A stretch of 59,709 nucleotides of DNA from Psychromonas sp. MB-3u-54 (GTDB lineage Bacteria > Pseudomonadota > Gammaproteobacteria > Enterobacterales > Psychromonadaceae): assembly GCF_002836415.1 (NCBI RefSeq), contig NZ_PJBP01000177.1:1-59709 (forward strand), written 5' to 3'. Shown piece after piece: positions 25,154 to 33,714 of this stretch; position 1 is the stretch's first letter; every line of letters starts with the position of its first letter. Under the pieces are notes generated by a model that was given only the letters and a program-made list of their open reading frames with translations, searched no databases and was not told where the DNA came from. Both the position numbers and the translations under genes were made by a program.

Positions 25154-28055
25154 TAACATCCTCAACAATGATTTCTGGTTTGTAATAACGACCAGATTGC
25201 AATTTACTTAGCTCATTAAAGCTCTTTTTAACCCATTCATCATAAATCCCTGAATAGACACTATTGCTGTTGCTTATATAGATGGCAATAGCCTGGTCTT
25301 CAAAGGGAAAAGCTTGTCCTTCAAGTAAAATATCATAGCGCTCCAGACCTAACTCTCCCAAGCCCGTTGGTCGCTCAGAATCCATCAGATCTTTGGCCAA
25401 TTGTTGATAGAGCCCTGCCAGCTCATAGGTTGCTGCGGTAGAAAAATCAGCAACTTTATAATCGAGGACGCGGTTAAGCGCAACAACACTCTCATTAAGC
25501 AGGCCTTGCTTTTTAGTCAAGCTTTTTGCCAGTGGCAATTTCAACTTGGTATGCTTAAATTTAGCGACGGGGATTTTACTTAACTCGTTGGCAGACATTG
25601 CCGCTAAATAACGGGAACGGGCACTGCGAGCATCTCCTGCATTAGTGTCACTAGCAATCAGCTTGGTCAACCAAAATTTACGTTTTAAAGGCTGCTGCGT
25701 TTTTAAATAGTACTCACTCAATATAAACTGTGCTTCAACCAAATTAGCTAAAGGCTTAGGATAGGTATGGGCATAAATTCGATAAGTGCTCATTGCCTGG
25801 TCAGCATCCCCCCCATTTTCGTAGGATTGTGCAGCCAACCATAATAATTCGTGAGCACCTTCGTCTGCTTTATTATTCTCCCAGCCCAGCTTTAAGTATT
25901 TAGCCGCTTGAGACCATTGCTCAGTTTCCTGATAAGCAAAGGCTAATTTAGTGGGTATATCTGCGCTTAATCGGTGACCATTAAAACGCTTATTAAAGTC
26001 AAGCAGTTGATCAATCGCTTGGTTATACTGCTGCTGATTAAGCAGGTGAGTCGCTAAATCATATTGAGCATTAATACGCACTTGACTATTGGGTACAAGC
26101 TTAATTAAACGTTTTAAATGCGTAATCACCGCCCCCATATCGGCGGGTTCACTGGCGATTGCAGCTTCAGCTTGTCGGTAAATAGTCAGACCTAACTGCT
26201 CTGATAACGCCTTATAACTTTTATCATTTGTCGCTAATGTACTGAGGATTGCAGCATAACTGGACTCTGCATCAGCAAAGTTTGTCAACTCAAACTGGCT
26301 GTGGGCAATCACCAGCTGTGCAGAGTGAAGCTGTGCCTCTGATAATCTGTCTCTGTCAAGCAATGCTTGCTGAGCAAAAAGCAAAGCTTGTCTATATTGT
26401 TTATCTTTAAACCCGTCTTGAAGCAATTTCACCTGCAAACTAATACTGCGCGGATCGCTCTTAAAAGTATCTAAAAAGAAATTAATAGCAGCGAGTTGCG
26501 CGGCTTTATATTCGGCAGCTTGTTCAGTATCAGCGTGATTGGTCAGCAAAGTATCGTAAGCTAAAATAACAGTATAGGCAGCATTAGCCTGGTGATCATT
26601 GGCTTTAAAGGGCTCAATGTCAGCCCCGTTTGTGGCCACCGGCGCAATCTTCATATCACTGCTTGCTACCTGCTGATATTGATCAATAGCGGCATCAATA
26701 TTGCCTGACTTAAGCAAGGTTTCAGCATAATAATAACGAATCGATGCCTGTGCTTGATCATCGGGGAAGTTGGCTAAATATTGCTGATAATCTCCTGCAG
26801 CAGCTTGATAATACTCAGTTACTTTTGTCGCTAAATCATTATTACCTTGCTGCGCCTTAAGCTCTAGCCTCTGAGCTGCAGCATGCTGATTTTGAGTCTT
26901 AACTTTTAACAGTTGCTGTAATGTCTGCGCGGCTTGTTTCCGTGTATTGCTGTTTTTACCAAGCCAATAATCATTAGTCAGCTGATAGTCAGCAATAAAT
27001 ATTTTTTGTTGTTCAAGCACTAAACCGGGAAAGCGCCCTTGCGTTAATAGGTTGATTTTTTTTAGTGCAAATAAAACCGAGGTTTCACTATTCGGATAAC
27101 GCTGAATAAAGGCCTCTAATACATCAGCCGCTTCGGTATAACGCTGCTTCTTTACCAGGTCATCGGCTAACAACTCATAGTTTAGTTGTTCATATTGTCG
27201 TGGGCCCACTATCGAATAGTGTCTTTGAATATTATTTGCACCATCAGCTTGACTAAAAATCAATGTCATTATCGCAAATGTGTCCCGTAATAACAGCTGG
27301 TCTTTCTTGCTTAGCGTATTGGCAATATCATCTACATTATGAATGCGTGAAGCACGCTCGGCAGAGATTAATCCATCCAAAATATCAGTATAATTAACCA
27401 ACGCTTCCGAGTGACGCTCTAATTTAAAGTTGCTCCAACCTTCCATATACAGCGCAATACTGTAATAGGGGTTGTTTTCCGGCTTATCAACAACCTGCTG
27501 ATAACTGTTAAGTGCCAAGTCATAATTACCCTGGCTATATAATATTTCAGCTTGCCTAAAGTAGAGCTCCACTAAATACGGAGTGTTCGGGTGATCATTA
27601 ATAATAGATTGAATAACAACCAGACTTTCTTCTTGCATACCTTGTAAATCATAGGCTTTAGCTAATTGATACATCAACTTGTCAGCTTGTTGGCTATCAG
27701 GAACTTCAGCTAAAAATTGATTAATAGAAACAACTGCACGCTGGTAATAAGCGTTCGCCTTCTCGGGAGAATCAATTTCCACCTGTTCAAGCTGCATAAC
27801 CTCCGTATTGATAATCCAGTGTTTAATCTTCAAGGCTAATTCCGGGTTATCAATACGTTCAAGAACAGCTTGATAAGCCGCACTTAACTTAACGAGTGGC
27901 AGCTTGGTCATGACAGGTTTGATCTGCAATGAGGGGGATAAGTCTAGCGTGGCCAATGTTCTACCACGGGCACCTACCTGCGGCTCGAGGGCGGTAGCAC
28001 AGCCCCCTAAAATGGCTGCGCTAACAGCCAGTGCTAAAATGCGCTTTTTATTCAT
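25140..28055 (-). CDS. Large TPR lipoprotein (GltD-like)
   Basis: A 971-residue lipoprotein with signal MNKKRILALAVSAAILGGC (C19). Helical TPR-type repeats cover most of the chain: clear units near 115-240 (QLAKAYDLQGMQEESL, YFRQAEILYSQGNYDLALNS), 300-330 (AADVLEAFIQRYPNSET), 430-470 and 680-760. The repeats resemble those of CpoB/YbgF and BamD-type scaffolds. The C-terminal 100 residues are not repeat-like. It overlaps the preceding TPR gene by 4 nt (ATGA). Long TPR proteins of this size occupy the same place in the glt/nfs operons. Confidence 0.85.
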   Translation of the reverse strand: MNKKRILALAVSAAILGGCATALEPQVGARGRTLATLDLSPSLQIKPVMTKLPLVKLSAAYQAVLERIDNPELALKIKHWIINTEVMQLEQVEIDSPEKANAYYQRAVVSINQFLAEVPDSQQADKLMYQLAKAYDLQGMQEESLVVIQSIINDHPNTPYLVELYFRQAEILYSQGNYDLALNSYQQVVDKPENNPYYSIALYMEGWSNFKLERHSEALVNYTDILDGLISAERASRIHNVDDIANTLSKKDQLLLRDTFAIMTLIFSQADGANNIQRHYSIVGPRQYEQLNYELLADDLVKKQRYTEAADVLEAFIQRYPNSETSVLFALKKINLLTQGRFPGLVLEQQKIFIADYQLTNDYWLGKNSNTRKQAAQTLQQLLKVKTQNQHAAAQRLELKAQQGNNDLATKVTEYYQAAAGDYQQYLANFPDDQAQASIRYYYAETLLKSGNIDAAIDQYQQVASSDMKIAPVATNGADIEPFKANDHQANAAYTVILAYDTLLTNHADTEQAAEYKAAQLAAINFFLDTFKSDPRSISLQVKLLQDGFKDKQYRQALLFAQQALLDRDRLSEAQLHSAQLVIAHSQFELTNFADAESSYAAILSTLATNDKSYKALSEQLGLTIYRQAEAAIASEPADMGAVITHLKRLIKLVPNSQVRINAQYDLATHLLNQQQYNQAIDQLLDFNKRFNGHRLSADIPTKLAFAYQETEQWSQAAKYLKLGWENNKADEGAHELLWLAAQSYENGGDADQAMSTYRIYAHTYPKPLANLVEAQFILSEYYLKTQQPLKRKFWLTKLIASDTNAGDARSARSRYLAAMSANELSKIPVAKFKHTKLKLPLAKSLTKKQGLLNESVVALNRVLDYKVADFSTAATYELAGLYQQLAKDLMDSERPTGLGELGLERYDILLEGQAFPFEDQAIAIYISNSNSVYSGIYDEWVKKSFNELSKLQSGRYYKPEIIVEDVNEIY

Positions 28056-30004
28056 GGTAATACTTTCTCATTAAGCTTAGCGACGACAGCAGATTTATCT
28101 GTGTTACGGCTATCACGAAGTCTGACCATAGCCAATTCAGAATGAGTGATATAATCTTCAACATCATCAAGTTGACTCGCTAACAAGCCTTCAAACCGCT
28201 CTGTTATACGCGTAATAACTGTTTGAGAATGCTTTTCTGCCTGCTCTAACTGTTGATCTATTTTGGCGAGTTGTTTAGTCAATAATTGCGCATCACGATT
28301 TTCCAGTTCAAGCACATATTGTTGCTGTGCAAGTAAGGCATTCTTAGTGGCAAGCATTTCTGATGTTAAATAATAATCGCCAATATGCCATATTAAACCA
28401 CCGGCAACACGATTGAGGCGTGCTCGTAAAAGGGAATAATCTTTATGATTTACATCTATCGTTTTAAGCGCAGCTTCCAATGTTTGATAGCGCTTATAGG
28501 CTGACAGTAAGGCTTTCTGCTCCCCCCCTAAACTATCTTGGCTGAAGTAACTCCCCATTAACTGCCGGGTCAAGCGATTAAGCGAATTATCAATGTCCTG
28601 CAGTTTATTTTTTTCTCTGCCCAGCAACTTTTCTGCCAACTTAGTTTCACTAGTCGGCAACGTTTCTAAAGTGATACTCGGCTCGGTATAATAACGCTGA
28701 GCCAAGGCTAATAACTGACGCTGCCATGCCGCTAGTTGTAAATGCAAACCTTCCGTTTGCTTAAGTGCAGTAAGGCGACGCTGAAATTCAGGAGAGGCGA
28801 TTTGGGCGTAATCATCAATACTTTCGGGCAAATTCAAGGTCACTTTTCCAACATCTAAAAAGTTTTTACTGCTGTTTTCAAGCAGAGACGATAGATAGTC
28901 AGGTTGATCCACTCTGGCCAGTTCAGCCGTTAATAAACGTTGGGCGTCAGTAAAGTGTTGTAGGGCATTTTGATAAGCTGCGTAAGCCTGTTGCGGTTTA
29001 CCTAAGCGTTCTAATGCATAAGCACTCAGCACATAACCCTGATTAACATAACCTGAAGCACTGTCACGCTGAGCCAGTTGCTGCCAAACGGCTAATGCAC
29101 TGTTTAAGTCGTTTTGATAATAAGCAACCTTGCCCATACCGAGCATAGCGGACTCGGTATCAAGACTATTAAGAGTTACCTGCCTAAAGCTTGCCATCGC
29201 CTCGTCATAGTCTTTTAAATCGCTATAAATATAAGCTTTTGCTAAATAGGCTCTATCAATAATCGCATTAAGTGAATCGGTAAATGACAAGGCATTAATA
29301 TGCATATTCCCACGATAAGCCAAGCCTTCCAGATCCTTTTGCTCAGTCACTGCAGACACCGACAGCAATGCGAGTGCTGTCTCCGTATCTTGTTGCTCTA
29401 ATGCTTTCATTGCATGATTAAATGCGAGGTAACGATGTTTCACTGAGCCCGGTGATATATGCTGCTTTGCCATCGTTAACTGTTTATCATTATCTAATGC
29501 AATAGCAAGTTCACCAGATAAATAATAAAACTGGTCAGAATATTTAGGGAGTAAGTGATCACCTATCATATCGTGGGCTTGCTGGGCTTTCTCAAGGTTG
29601 CCCTGCTGGTAAAAGCCTTGCATTAATACAAAGAAGACATAATCATGTTCAGCGGCCGGCAAGTGTTTAGCAGCAGACTGTTGTTTAAAATAACGCTCAA
29701 AGAGTTTACCGGTATTATCATCAGAATTAAAATCAAAGTGCACGACTAAGCCTGCATGTAGCAGGCTGGTTTTTACATTTAACTTTTCACCCTTTAATTT
29801 GGCATGCTCAAGGGTGGTTAAAGCATGCTGGTAATCACCCTGGTGATAATAAAAAAGAGCTTCCCGCTGTAGCATGTTTTGTTCAGGCTTCGCTGTCATG
29901 TTATTGGCATAACCTGCGGGCAAGTAAGTGCTAATCAGTAGCGCTGCAGCAGCTAACTTAGCCGTCTGCGCGGAGCTTAACAAAGAGCGAATAGTTATTT
30001 GCAT
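28052..30004 (-). CDS. Periplasmic TPR protein (GltC-like position)
   Basis: A 650-residue exported protein. The signal peptide ends near LISTYLPAGYA. TPR-like units lie at about 45-90 (REALFYYHQGDYQHALTTLE), 240-330 (LAKAYIYSDLKDYDEAMASF, AVWQQLAQ) and 335-375. The last 150 residues form a probable coiled coil (LENRDAQLLTKQLAKIDQQL onward). The ATG at 30004 follows a GGAG site; GTG 30010 overlaps it. It begins 10 nt after the stop of the small periplasmic protein gene. Confidence 0.82.
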   Translation of the reverse strand: MQITIRSLLSSAQTAKLAAAALLISTYLPAGYANNMTAKPEQNMLQREALFYYHQGDYQHALTTLEHAKLKGEKLNVKTSLLHAGLVVHFDFNSDDNTGKLFERYFKQQSAAKHLPAAEHDYVFFVLMQGFYQQGNLEKAQQAHDMIGDHLLPKYSDQFYYLSGELAIALDNDKQLTMAKQHISPGSVKHRYLAFNHAMKALEQQDTETALALLSVSAVTEQKDLEGLAYRGNMHINALSFTDSLNAIIDRAYLAKAYIYSDLKDYDEAMASFRQVTLNSLDTESAMLGMGKVAYYQNDLNSALAVWQQLAQRDSASGYVNQGYVLSAYALERLGKPQQAYAAYQNALQHFTDAQRLLTAELARVDQPDYLSSLLENSSKNFLDVGKVTLNLPESIDDYAQIASPEFQRRLTALKQTEGLHLQLAAWQRQLLALAQRYYTEPSITLETLPTSETKLAEKLLGREKNKLQDIDNSLNRLTRQLMGSYFSQDSLGGEQKALLSAYKRYQTLEAALKTIDVNHKDYSLLRARLNRVAGGLIWHIGDYYLTSEMLATKNALLAQQQYVLELENRDAQLLTKQLAKIDQQLEQAEKHSQTVITRITERFEGLLASQLDDVEDYITHSELAMVRLRDSRNTDKSAVVAKLNEKVLP

Positions 30005-30014
30005 AGACACTCCA

Positions 30015-30515
30015 CTACAGCTTCGCTAAGTCAAGTACGGCATAGCTTGCATTTTTAGGCTGTTCTGCACTTAATAAAACCGAGTAAGCCTGACTATCTT
30101 TAGTAAATTGATGAGTTAGTGCTCGCTTAACGGGCAAACCAAAATTATCCGTACCGGTAATAAAGGCCACCAATTTATGCTCCCCCGTTGACAATGATCC
30201 AACATAAAACTTATCGACACCGCCGCGATCTAAAGCCGCAGTTTGGCGAGCAGTATAATGTTTATGAATTAATTCATTATCATCAAGCAACACCTTCAGT
30301 TCGCTTATACGAAATGATAGCTTAGTATTAATCGCAAAATGTAACGCGAGTTGCTGATTTTTAGGATGAAATAGCTCGTCTTCCAGTTGCGCCATCTCGG
30401 CACTGATCATAACGGTATCTTTTTTAAGCTGCTCTAATGTTTTACTGTTTTCGGCGCTAGCAGCACCCGTAAACAGCACCCCTGCCACCATGGCCAAAGA
30501 GAGTATAAACTTCAT
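30015..30515 (-). CDS. Small periplasmic beta-rich protein of the Glt-like cluster
   Basis: A 166-residue exported protein (signal MKFILSLAMVAGVLFTGAASA). A short coiled segment (about 25-45) is followed by a beta-rich domain with the pattern ISELKVLLDD ... HYTARQTAALDRGGVDKFYVG ... GEHKLVAFITG. From memory, proteins with this pattern occur beside OM beta-barrel and TPR genes in delta- and gammaproteobacteria and are often misnamed. Function unknown. AAGGA ribosome site 6 nt before the ATG. Confidence 0.75.
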   Translation of the reverse strand: MKFILSLAMVAGVLFTGAASAENSKTLEQLKKDTVMISAEMAQLEDELFHPKNQQLALHFAINTKLSFRISELKVLLDDNELIHKHYTARQTAALDRGGVDKFYVGSLSTGEHKLVAFITGTDNFGLPVKRALTHQFTKDSQAYSVLLSAEQPKNASYAVLDLAKL

Positions 30516-30542
30516 TATATTTCCTTACCTAAGATTGCCAGA

Positions 30543-31127
30543 TTAAAAGTAGTAGCCCAGACCCAGAGTTGCTTGTGGATCTAAAGACCAACCATCCCCC
30601 CCTAAGCTACTATGAACGTTGCTGCGAACTTCTGCACGTACAGAAACGTTATCAGATAACATCATGCGGTAACCTGCTCCGGCGACAAAAGAGTTCAAAT
30701 TACTCCCTTCAAAGCTAATAAGGCCCGCTCCACCAAGAACATAAATTGATGATTGAGCGCGAAAATCTGAGCTTAGGTAAGTATTTTGATATAGGCTATA
30801 GCCCACCACCAGATTAGTAACAGTCATATCTTCGACTGGTTCTGAATCATTATTGTCTATGCCTTTAGTAAGCACTAGTGACGCCTCAGTAAACCAGTTA
30901 TTATGGAAGTGATAGGCTAGCCTGACACCCGCTGCCACACCGTTCCAACCATCAGCATCAATTAAACCGCCCACAATGCCGACCTCAAAATCTCGTGATC
31001 TTATGTCTAATTCTACCGCATCTCGCTGAATAACAGGCTCTATAACACTGGCCGTATTATCTGCAGCAAAGACAGTTGTTGAAGCGAAAAAAAGTGAACA
31101 GGCTAAAAGCCCCGAACGAGTAAACAT
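30543..31127 (-). CDS. Outer-membrane beta-barrel protein (GltA/GltB/NfsA-like position)
   Basis: A 194-residue protein: signal peptide ending STTVFA, then alternating amphipathic strands (VGIVGGLIDADGW, AAGVRLAYHFHNNWFTEASL, SSIYVLGGAGLISF, FVAGAGYRMMLS) and the C-terminal strand DPQATLGLGYYF with terminal Phe, the signal for BAM-mediated insertion. Eight strands fit the length. The ATG at 31127 has an AAGGAG site. Similar small barrels begin the nfs and glt operons. Confidence 0.85.
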   Translation of the reverse strand: MFTRSGLLACSLFFASTTVFAADNTASVIEPVIQRDAVELDIRSRDFEVGIVGGLIDADGWNGVAAGVRLAYHFHNNWFTEASLVLTKGIDNNDSEPVEDMTVTNLVVGYSLYQNTYLSSDFRAQSSIYVLGGAGLISFEGSNLNSFVAGAGYRMMLSDNVSVRAEVRSNVHSSLGGDGWSLDPQATLGLGYYF

Positions 31128-31141
31128 ATAAATCTCCTTAA

Positions 31142-31160
31142 AAGCCACAAGCTGTGGCTT
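31142..31160 (-). terminator. Hairpin between the SH3b and OM-barrel genes (attenuator-like)
   Basis: On the minus strand an 8-bp stem AAGCCACA/TGTGGCTT with a 3-nt loop is followed by TTTT and then directly by the AAGGAG site of the barrel gene. It could act as a leaky terminator or as a processing/stability hairpin inside the operon. Confidence 0.45.
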
Positions 31161-31249
31161 GGGCGCATTAAGCCCAATGTTCTATTGGTATGGTTATTGT
31201 TGGTATTAGTACTAGTCGAATAGCTTATGGCCGGTATTCGCCTTTGATT

Positions 31250-31570
31250 TTAAAAATCCAGTACTGAAGAATTGTCGAGGTTTACCTCTTGACCTGCAAG
31301 GGTGGTCAATGCGGAAATGTCTTGTTCGGCTATCCAACCCTTTATACCCGAGGGAGTTTGCACCTGCAGAAAACCAACTCGACGAGCAAGCACCTGCAGT
31401 TTATCGCCTTTTTCAACAGCATAAAATTTTTGTGCCGCATCAGTATAATGGTGCAACTCTACGTAATCAGCTTTAACTGTTAATACCCTTGGATTCTTTT
31501 GTTGTGCATGCGCAACAAAAGAAATGACGGTCAACAACAAGACTGAGGAGATAAAAGAAGGTAAGTTCAT
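31250..31570 (-). CDS. Exported SH3b-domain protein, first gene of the Glt-like cluster
   Basis: A 106-residue protein with a signal peptide (ending SFVAHA) and one bacterial SH3 domain (about 30-90: VKADYVELHHY, VEKGDKLQVLARRVGFLQVQ, GIKGWIAEQDI). SH3b domains often bind peptidoglycan, so it may anchor the machine to the wall. No strong ribosome site precedes ATG 31570. Confidence 0.82.
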   Translation of the reverse strand: MNLPSFISSVLLLTVISFVAHAQQKNPRVLTVKADYVELHHYTDAAQKFYAVEKGDKLQVLARRVGFLQVQTPSGIKGWIAEQDISALTTLAGQEVNLDNSSVLDF

Positions 31571-32138
31571 AATTGTACGCCATTTTATTATTTTGTGGTT
31601 ACTTCTCGACCAAATTTAACATTAGATAATGCTATCCTGTATCTGATCGATAGTTTAAACCTTTTATGCGCGGTTTATGGGAGGGCAAAATAACATATTT
31701 TTATATTTATTCAAGAGGTTATATAAAGAAAATCAGGAAAATAGCATCACAAAACGGTCCGAAGTAGTTGTTGTTCGACAGCGATATATTTAAATGATTT
31801 TTTTTTCACATAATACAGCTGCAACTATATGTAGCGGGCATTTGCACCATTTTTTTTACACCTTCTTCAAAATGTTAGAAATCGGTCTGTCCTTAAGAAA
31901 AAAGTTGTTTGTTATTTGCACATTTCAGTTGTGCAGAAAAACCTAACAGGCGTCATTAATGTCTTCTCGGTCAGGCTCATAAAGTTAGTTTCCATTTTAA
32001 CGTTCAGTATTGCGCAAATAGTTATATACTCTGTAACATAAAGCGGCTGTTTTTTTGTCTGCATTAGAAAAAATAGCGCATTTAATCAATGCCGTGCTAT
32101 TATCAAATATGATTTTTTTGAAGAACTTGGAGAGACAA
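31571..32138. other. Divergent intergenic region, Glt-like cluster/yccA
   Basis: A 568-nt AT-rich region that must hold the promoters of the minus-strand envelope cluster and of yccA. I see poly-T and poly-A tracts and no convincing gene, structured RNA or paired promoter boxes. The region 32055-32138 is open in the yccA frame but has no ribosome site. Confidence 0.4.
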
Positions 32139-32798
32139 ATGAATTCACCGATCACTAATACCCGCTCAAAGAGCCATGGTATTGAAATTAATAAAGTACT
32201 TAGAAATACCTATATGTTGTTGGCTATGACGCTGGCGTTTTCTGCTTTAACGGCAACCTTAGCAACGATGATGCAAATTGGACCAACCGCATCTTTAGTG
32301 CTTATGCTTGTGGGTTTTGGCACATTATTTGTCGTATCTAAAAATGCAAATTCCAGTAAAGGGATCTTTTGGGTCTTCATCTTTACCGGCGTAATGGGCG
32401 CATCATTGGGTAACATGCTAAACCATTATTTAGCAATGGAAAATGGCGCAGCACTTATCATGCAGGCACTAGGTTCAACTGCTATTATTTTCTTTGCCCT
32501 ATCAGCTTATGTATTAACAACGCGCAAAGATTTCTCATTTATGGGCGGCTTTTTAATGGCGGGTATGATTGCTGTTATTATCGCAATGGTTGCAAATATC
32601 TTTTTACAAATACCCCTGATGCAAGTTGTTATTAGCAGTGTTGTTGTATTAATTATGTCCGGCATGATCCTTTTTGATACAAGTCGTATCATCAACGGTG
32701 GAGAGACTAATTACATCAATGCAACCGTATCGTTATTCTTAAACCTATTTAATATGTTTATTCATCTACTGGTTTTATTAAATATTTTAGATGACTAA
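32139..32798 (+). CDS. yccA: Bax-inhibitor-1/YccA family membrane protein
   Basis: A 219-residue inner-membrane protein with seven helices, the same length as E. coli YccA. The BI-1 hallmarks are the RNTYMLLAMTLAFSALTAT first helix and the acidic C-terminal segment FDTSRIINGGETNYINATVSLFLNLFN. YccA binds and restrains the FtsH protease and protects SecY. ATG 32139 has a GGAGAG site. Monocistronic with a very strong terminator. Confidence 0.95.
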   Translation: MNSPITNTRSKSHGIEINKVLRNTYMLLAMTLAFSALTATLATMMQIGPTASLVLMLVGFGTLFVVSKNANSSKGIFWVFIFTGVMGASLGNMLNHYLAMENGAALIMQALGSTAIIFFALSAYVLTTRKDFSFMGGFLMAGMIAVIIAMVANIFLQIPLMQVVISSVVVLIMSGMILFDTSRIINGGETNYINATVSLFLNLFNMFIHLLVLLNILDD

Positions 32799-32816
32799 TT
32801 ATTTCTGATTTAAAAG

Positions 32817-32876
32817 AAAAACGCACTTAGAGTGTAATGCCTTAACTGTTCGACATTACACTCTAAGTGCGTTTTT
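32817..32876 (+). terminator. Strong bidirectional terminator after yccA
   Basis: A perfect 23-bp stem (CGCACTTAGAGTGTAATG core flanked by A and T runs) with a 14-nt loop and a run of seven T on the plus strand. The A run on the other side makes it work in both directions. Confidence 0.93.
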
Positions 32877-33134
32877 TTATATCTGAATTTCAGGATAATA
32901 TAGTGACACTCTGTATTTTTAGCTTTCTTATTTCCGACAGAGAGCCTGCCAAGTTAAGCGAATGAATTAATATCTGCGTTATTAATGCTGGTGTCAATAG
33001 AGAATTAATTCTTCGAGGATTGTCAAGATTAGACGCGATTTATAGTTAATGTCAGGCAACCTGAAGGAGATGATAAGGTGAGCAAAAGAAAGAGATATTC
33101 AAGTTGTTCTTATTACGGTTTCCTGTCTAGTGCT

Positions 33135-33270
33135 GATTTTATCACTTGGTGATCGAAAATAACATACCCACAAACAGACTAAATAGCACAGTTCCTAACG
33201 TAAAAAATAGCCCAAGCTGTCACCCATTTAGTAGATAAGCGTGCCGCTCTTAATTTGTCATCGTATTAAT
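33135..33270 (-). pseudogene. Possible remnant of a small membrane-protein gene
   Basis: On the minus strand, one frame reads KLRAARLSTKWVTAWAIF and a neighbouring frame continues as FTLGTVLFSLFVGMLFSITK before a stop; together they look like a basic segment and two membrane-helix pieces split by a frameshift. There is no start or ribosome site and the upstream side runs into the tandem array. I do not recognise a family. The rest of the gap from 32877 to 33134 shows no gene. Confidence 0.2.
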
Positions 33271-33287
33271 GAATAAATCCAGTTTTT

Positions 33288-33705
33288 AAGCTTAACACTC
33301 ATCTAATGGATAAATCCCAGTTCCCATGCAGCAATTTCTGATCATATATTACTTGATCGTTCTAGCTTTTAAGCTTCACACTCAGCTAATGGACAAATCC
33401 CAGTTCCCATGCAGCAATGCTGATCATATATTACTTGATCGTTCTAGCTTTTAAGCTTCACACTCAGCTAATGGACAAATCCCAGTTCCAATGCAGCAAT
33501 GCTGATCATATATGACTTGATCGCTTTAGCTTTTAAGCTTCACACTCAGCTAATGGACAAATCCCAGTTCCAATGCAGCGATGCTGATCATATATTACTT
33601 GATCGCTTTAGCTTTTAAGCTTAACACTCAGCTAATGGACAAATCCCAGTTCCCATGCAGCAATTTCTGATCATATATGACTTGATCGCTCTAGCTTTTA
33701 AGCTT
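33288..33705. repeat. Tandem array of five 82-83 bp units copying the 3' end of lolE
   Basis: Five units start at 33288, 33371, 33453, 33535 and 33617 (marked by AAGCTT), and a sixth AAGCTT at 33700 leads into the lolE stop codon. Periods are 83, 82, 82, 82 and 83 bp. On the minus strand each unit contains a near-copy of the last codons of lolE (GGAACTGGGATTTGTCCATTAG in two pieces, against GGAATTAGGATTTGCTCATTAG in the gene), including the stop. Each unit also has two GATC sites 15 bp apart (GATCATATATTACTTGATC type), giving ten in the array. A degenerate piece (GAATAAATCCAGTTTTTAAG) precedes the first unit. Units differ by a few substitutions. Confidence 0.95.
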
Positions 33706-33714
33706 CACACTCAG

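Noticed and set aside
33078-33152. 24-codon GTG-started frame with a nearby GGAG
   Set aside because: Too short, no family resemblance and no conserved neighbour; one chance ribosome-like site is not enough.
33288-33705. Possible CRISPR array
   Set aside because: Units are contiguous 82-83 bp copies without unique spacers, and no cas genes are present.
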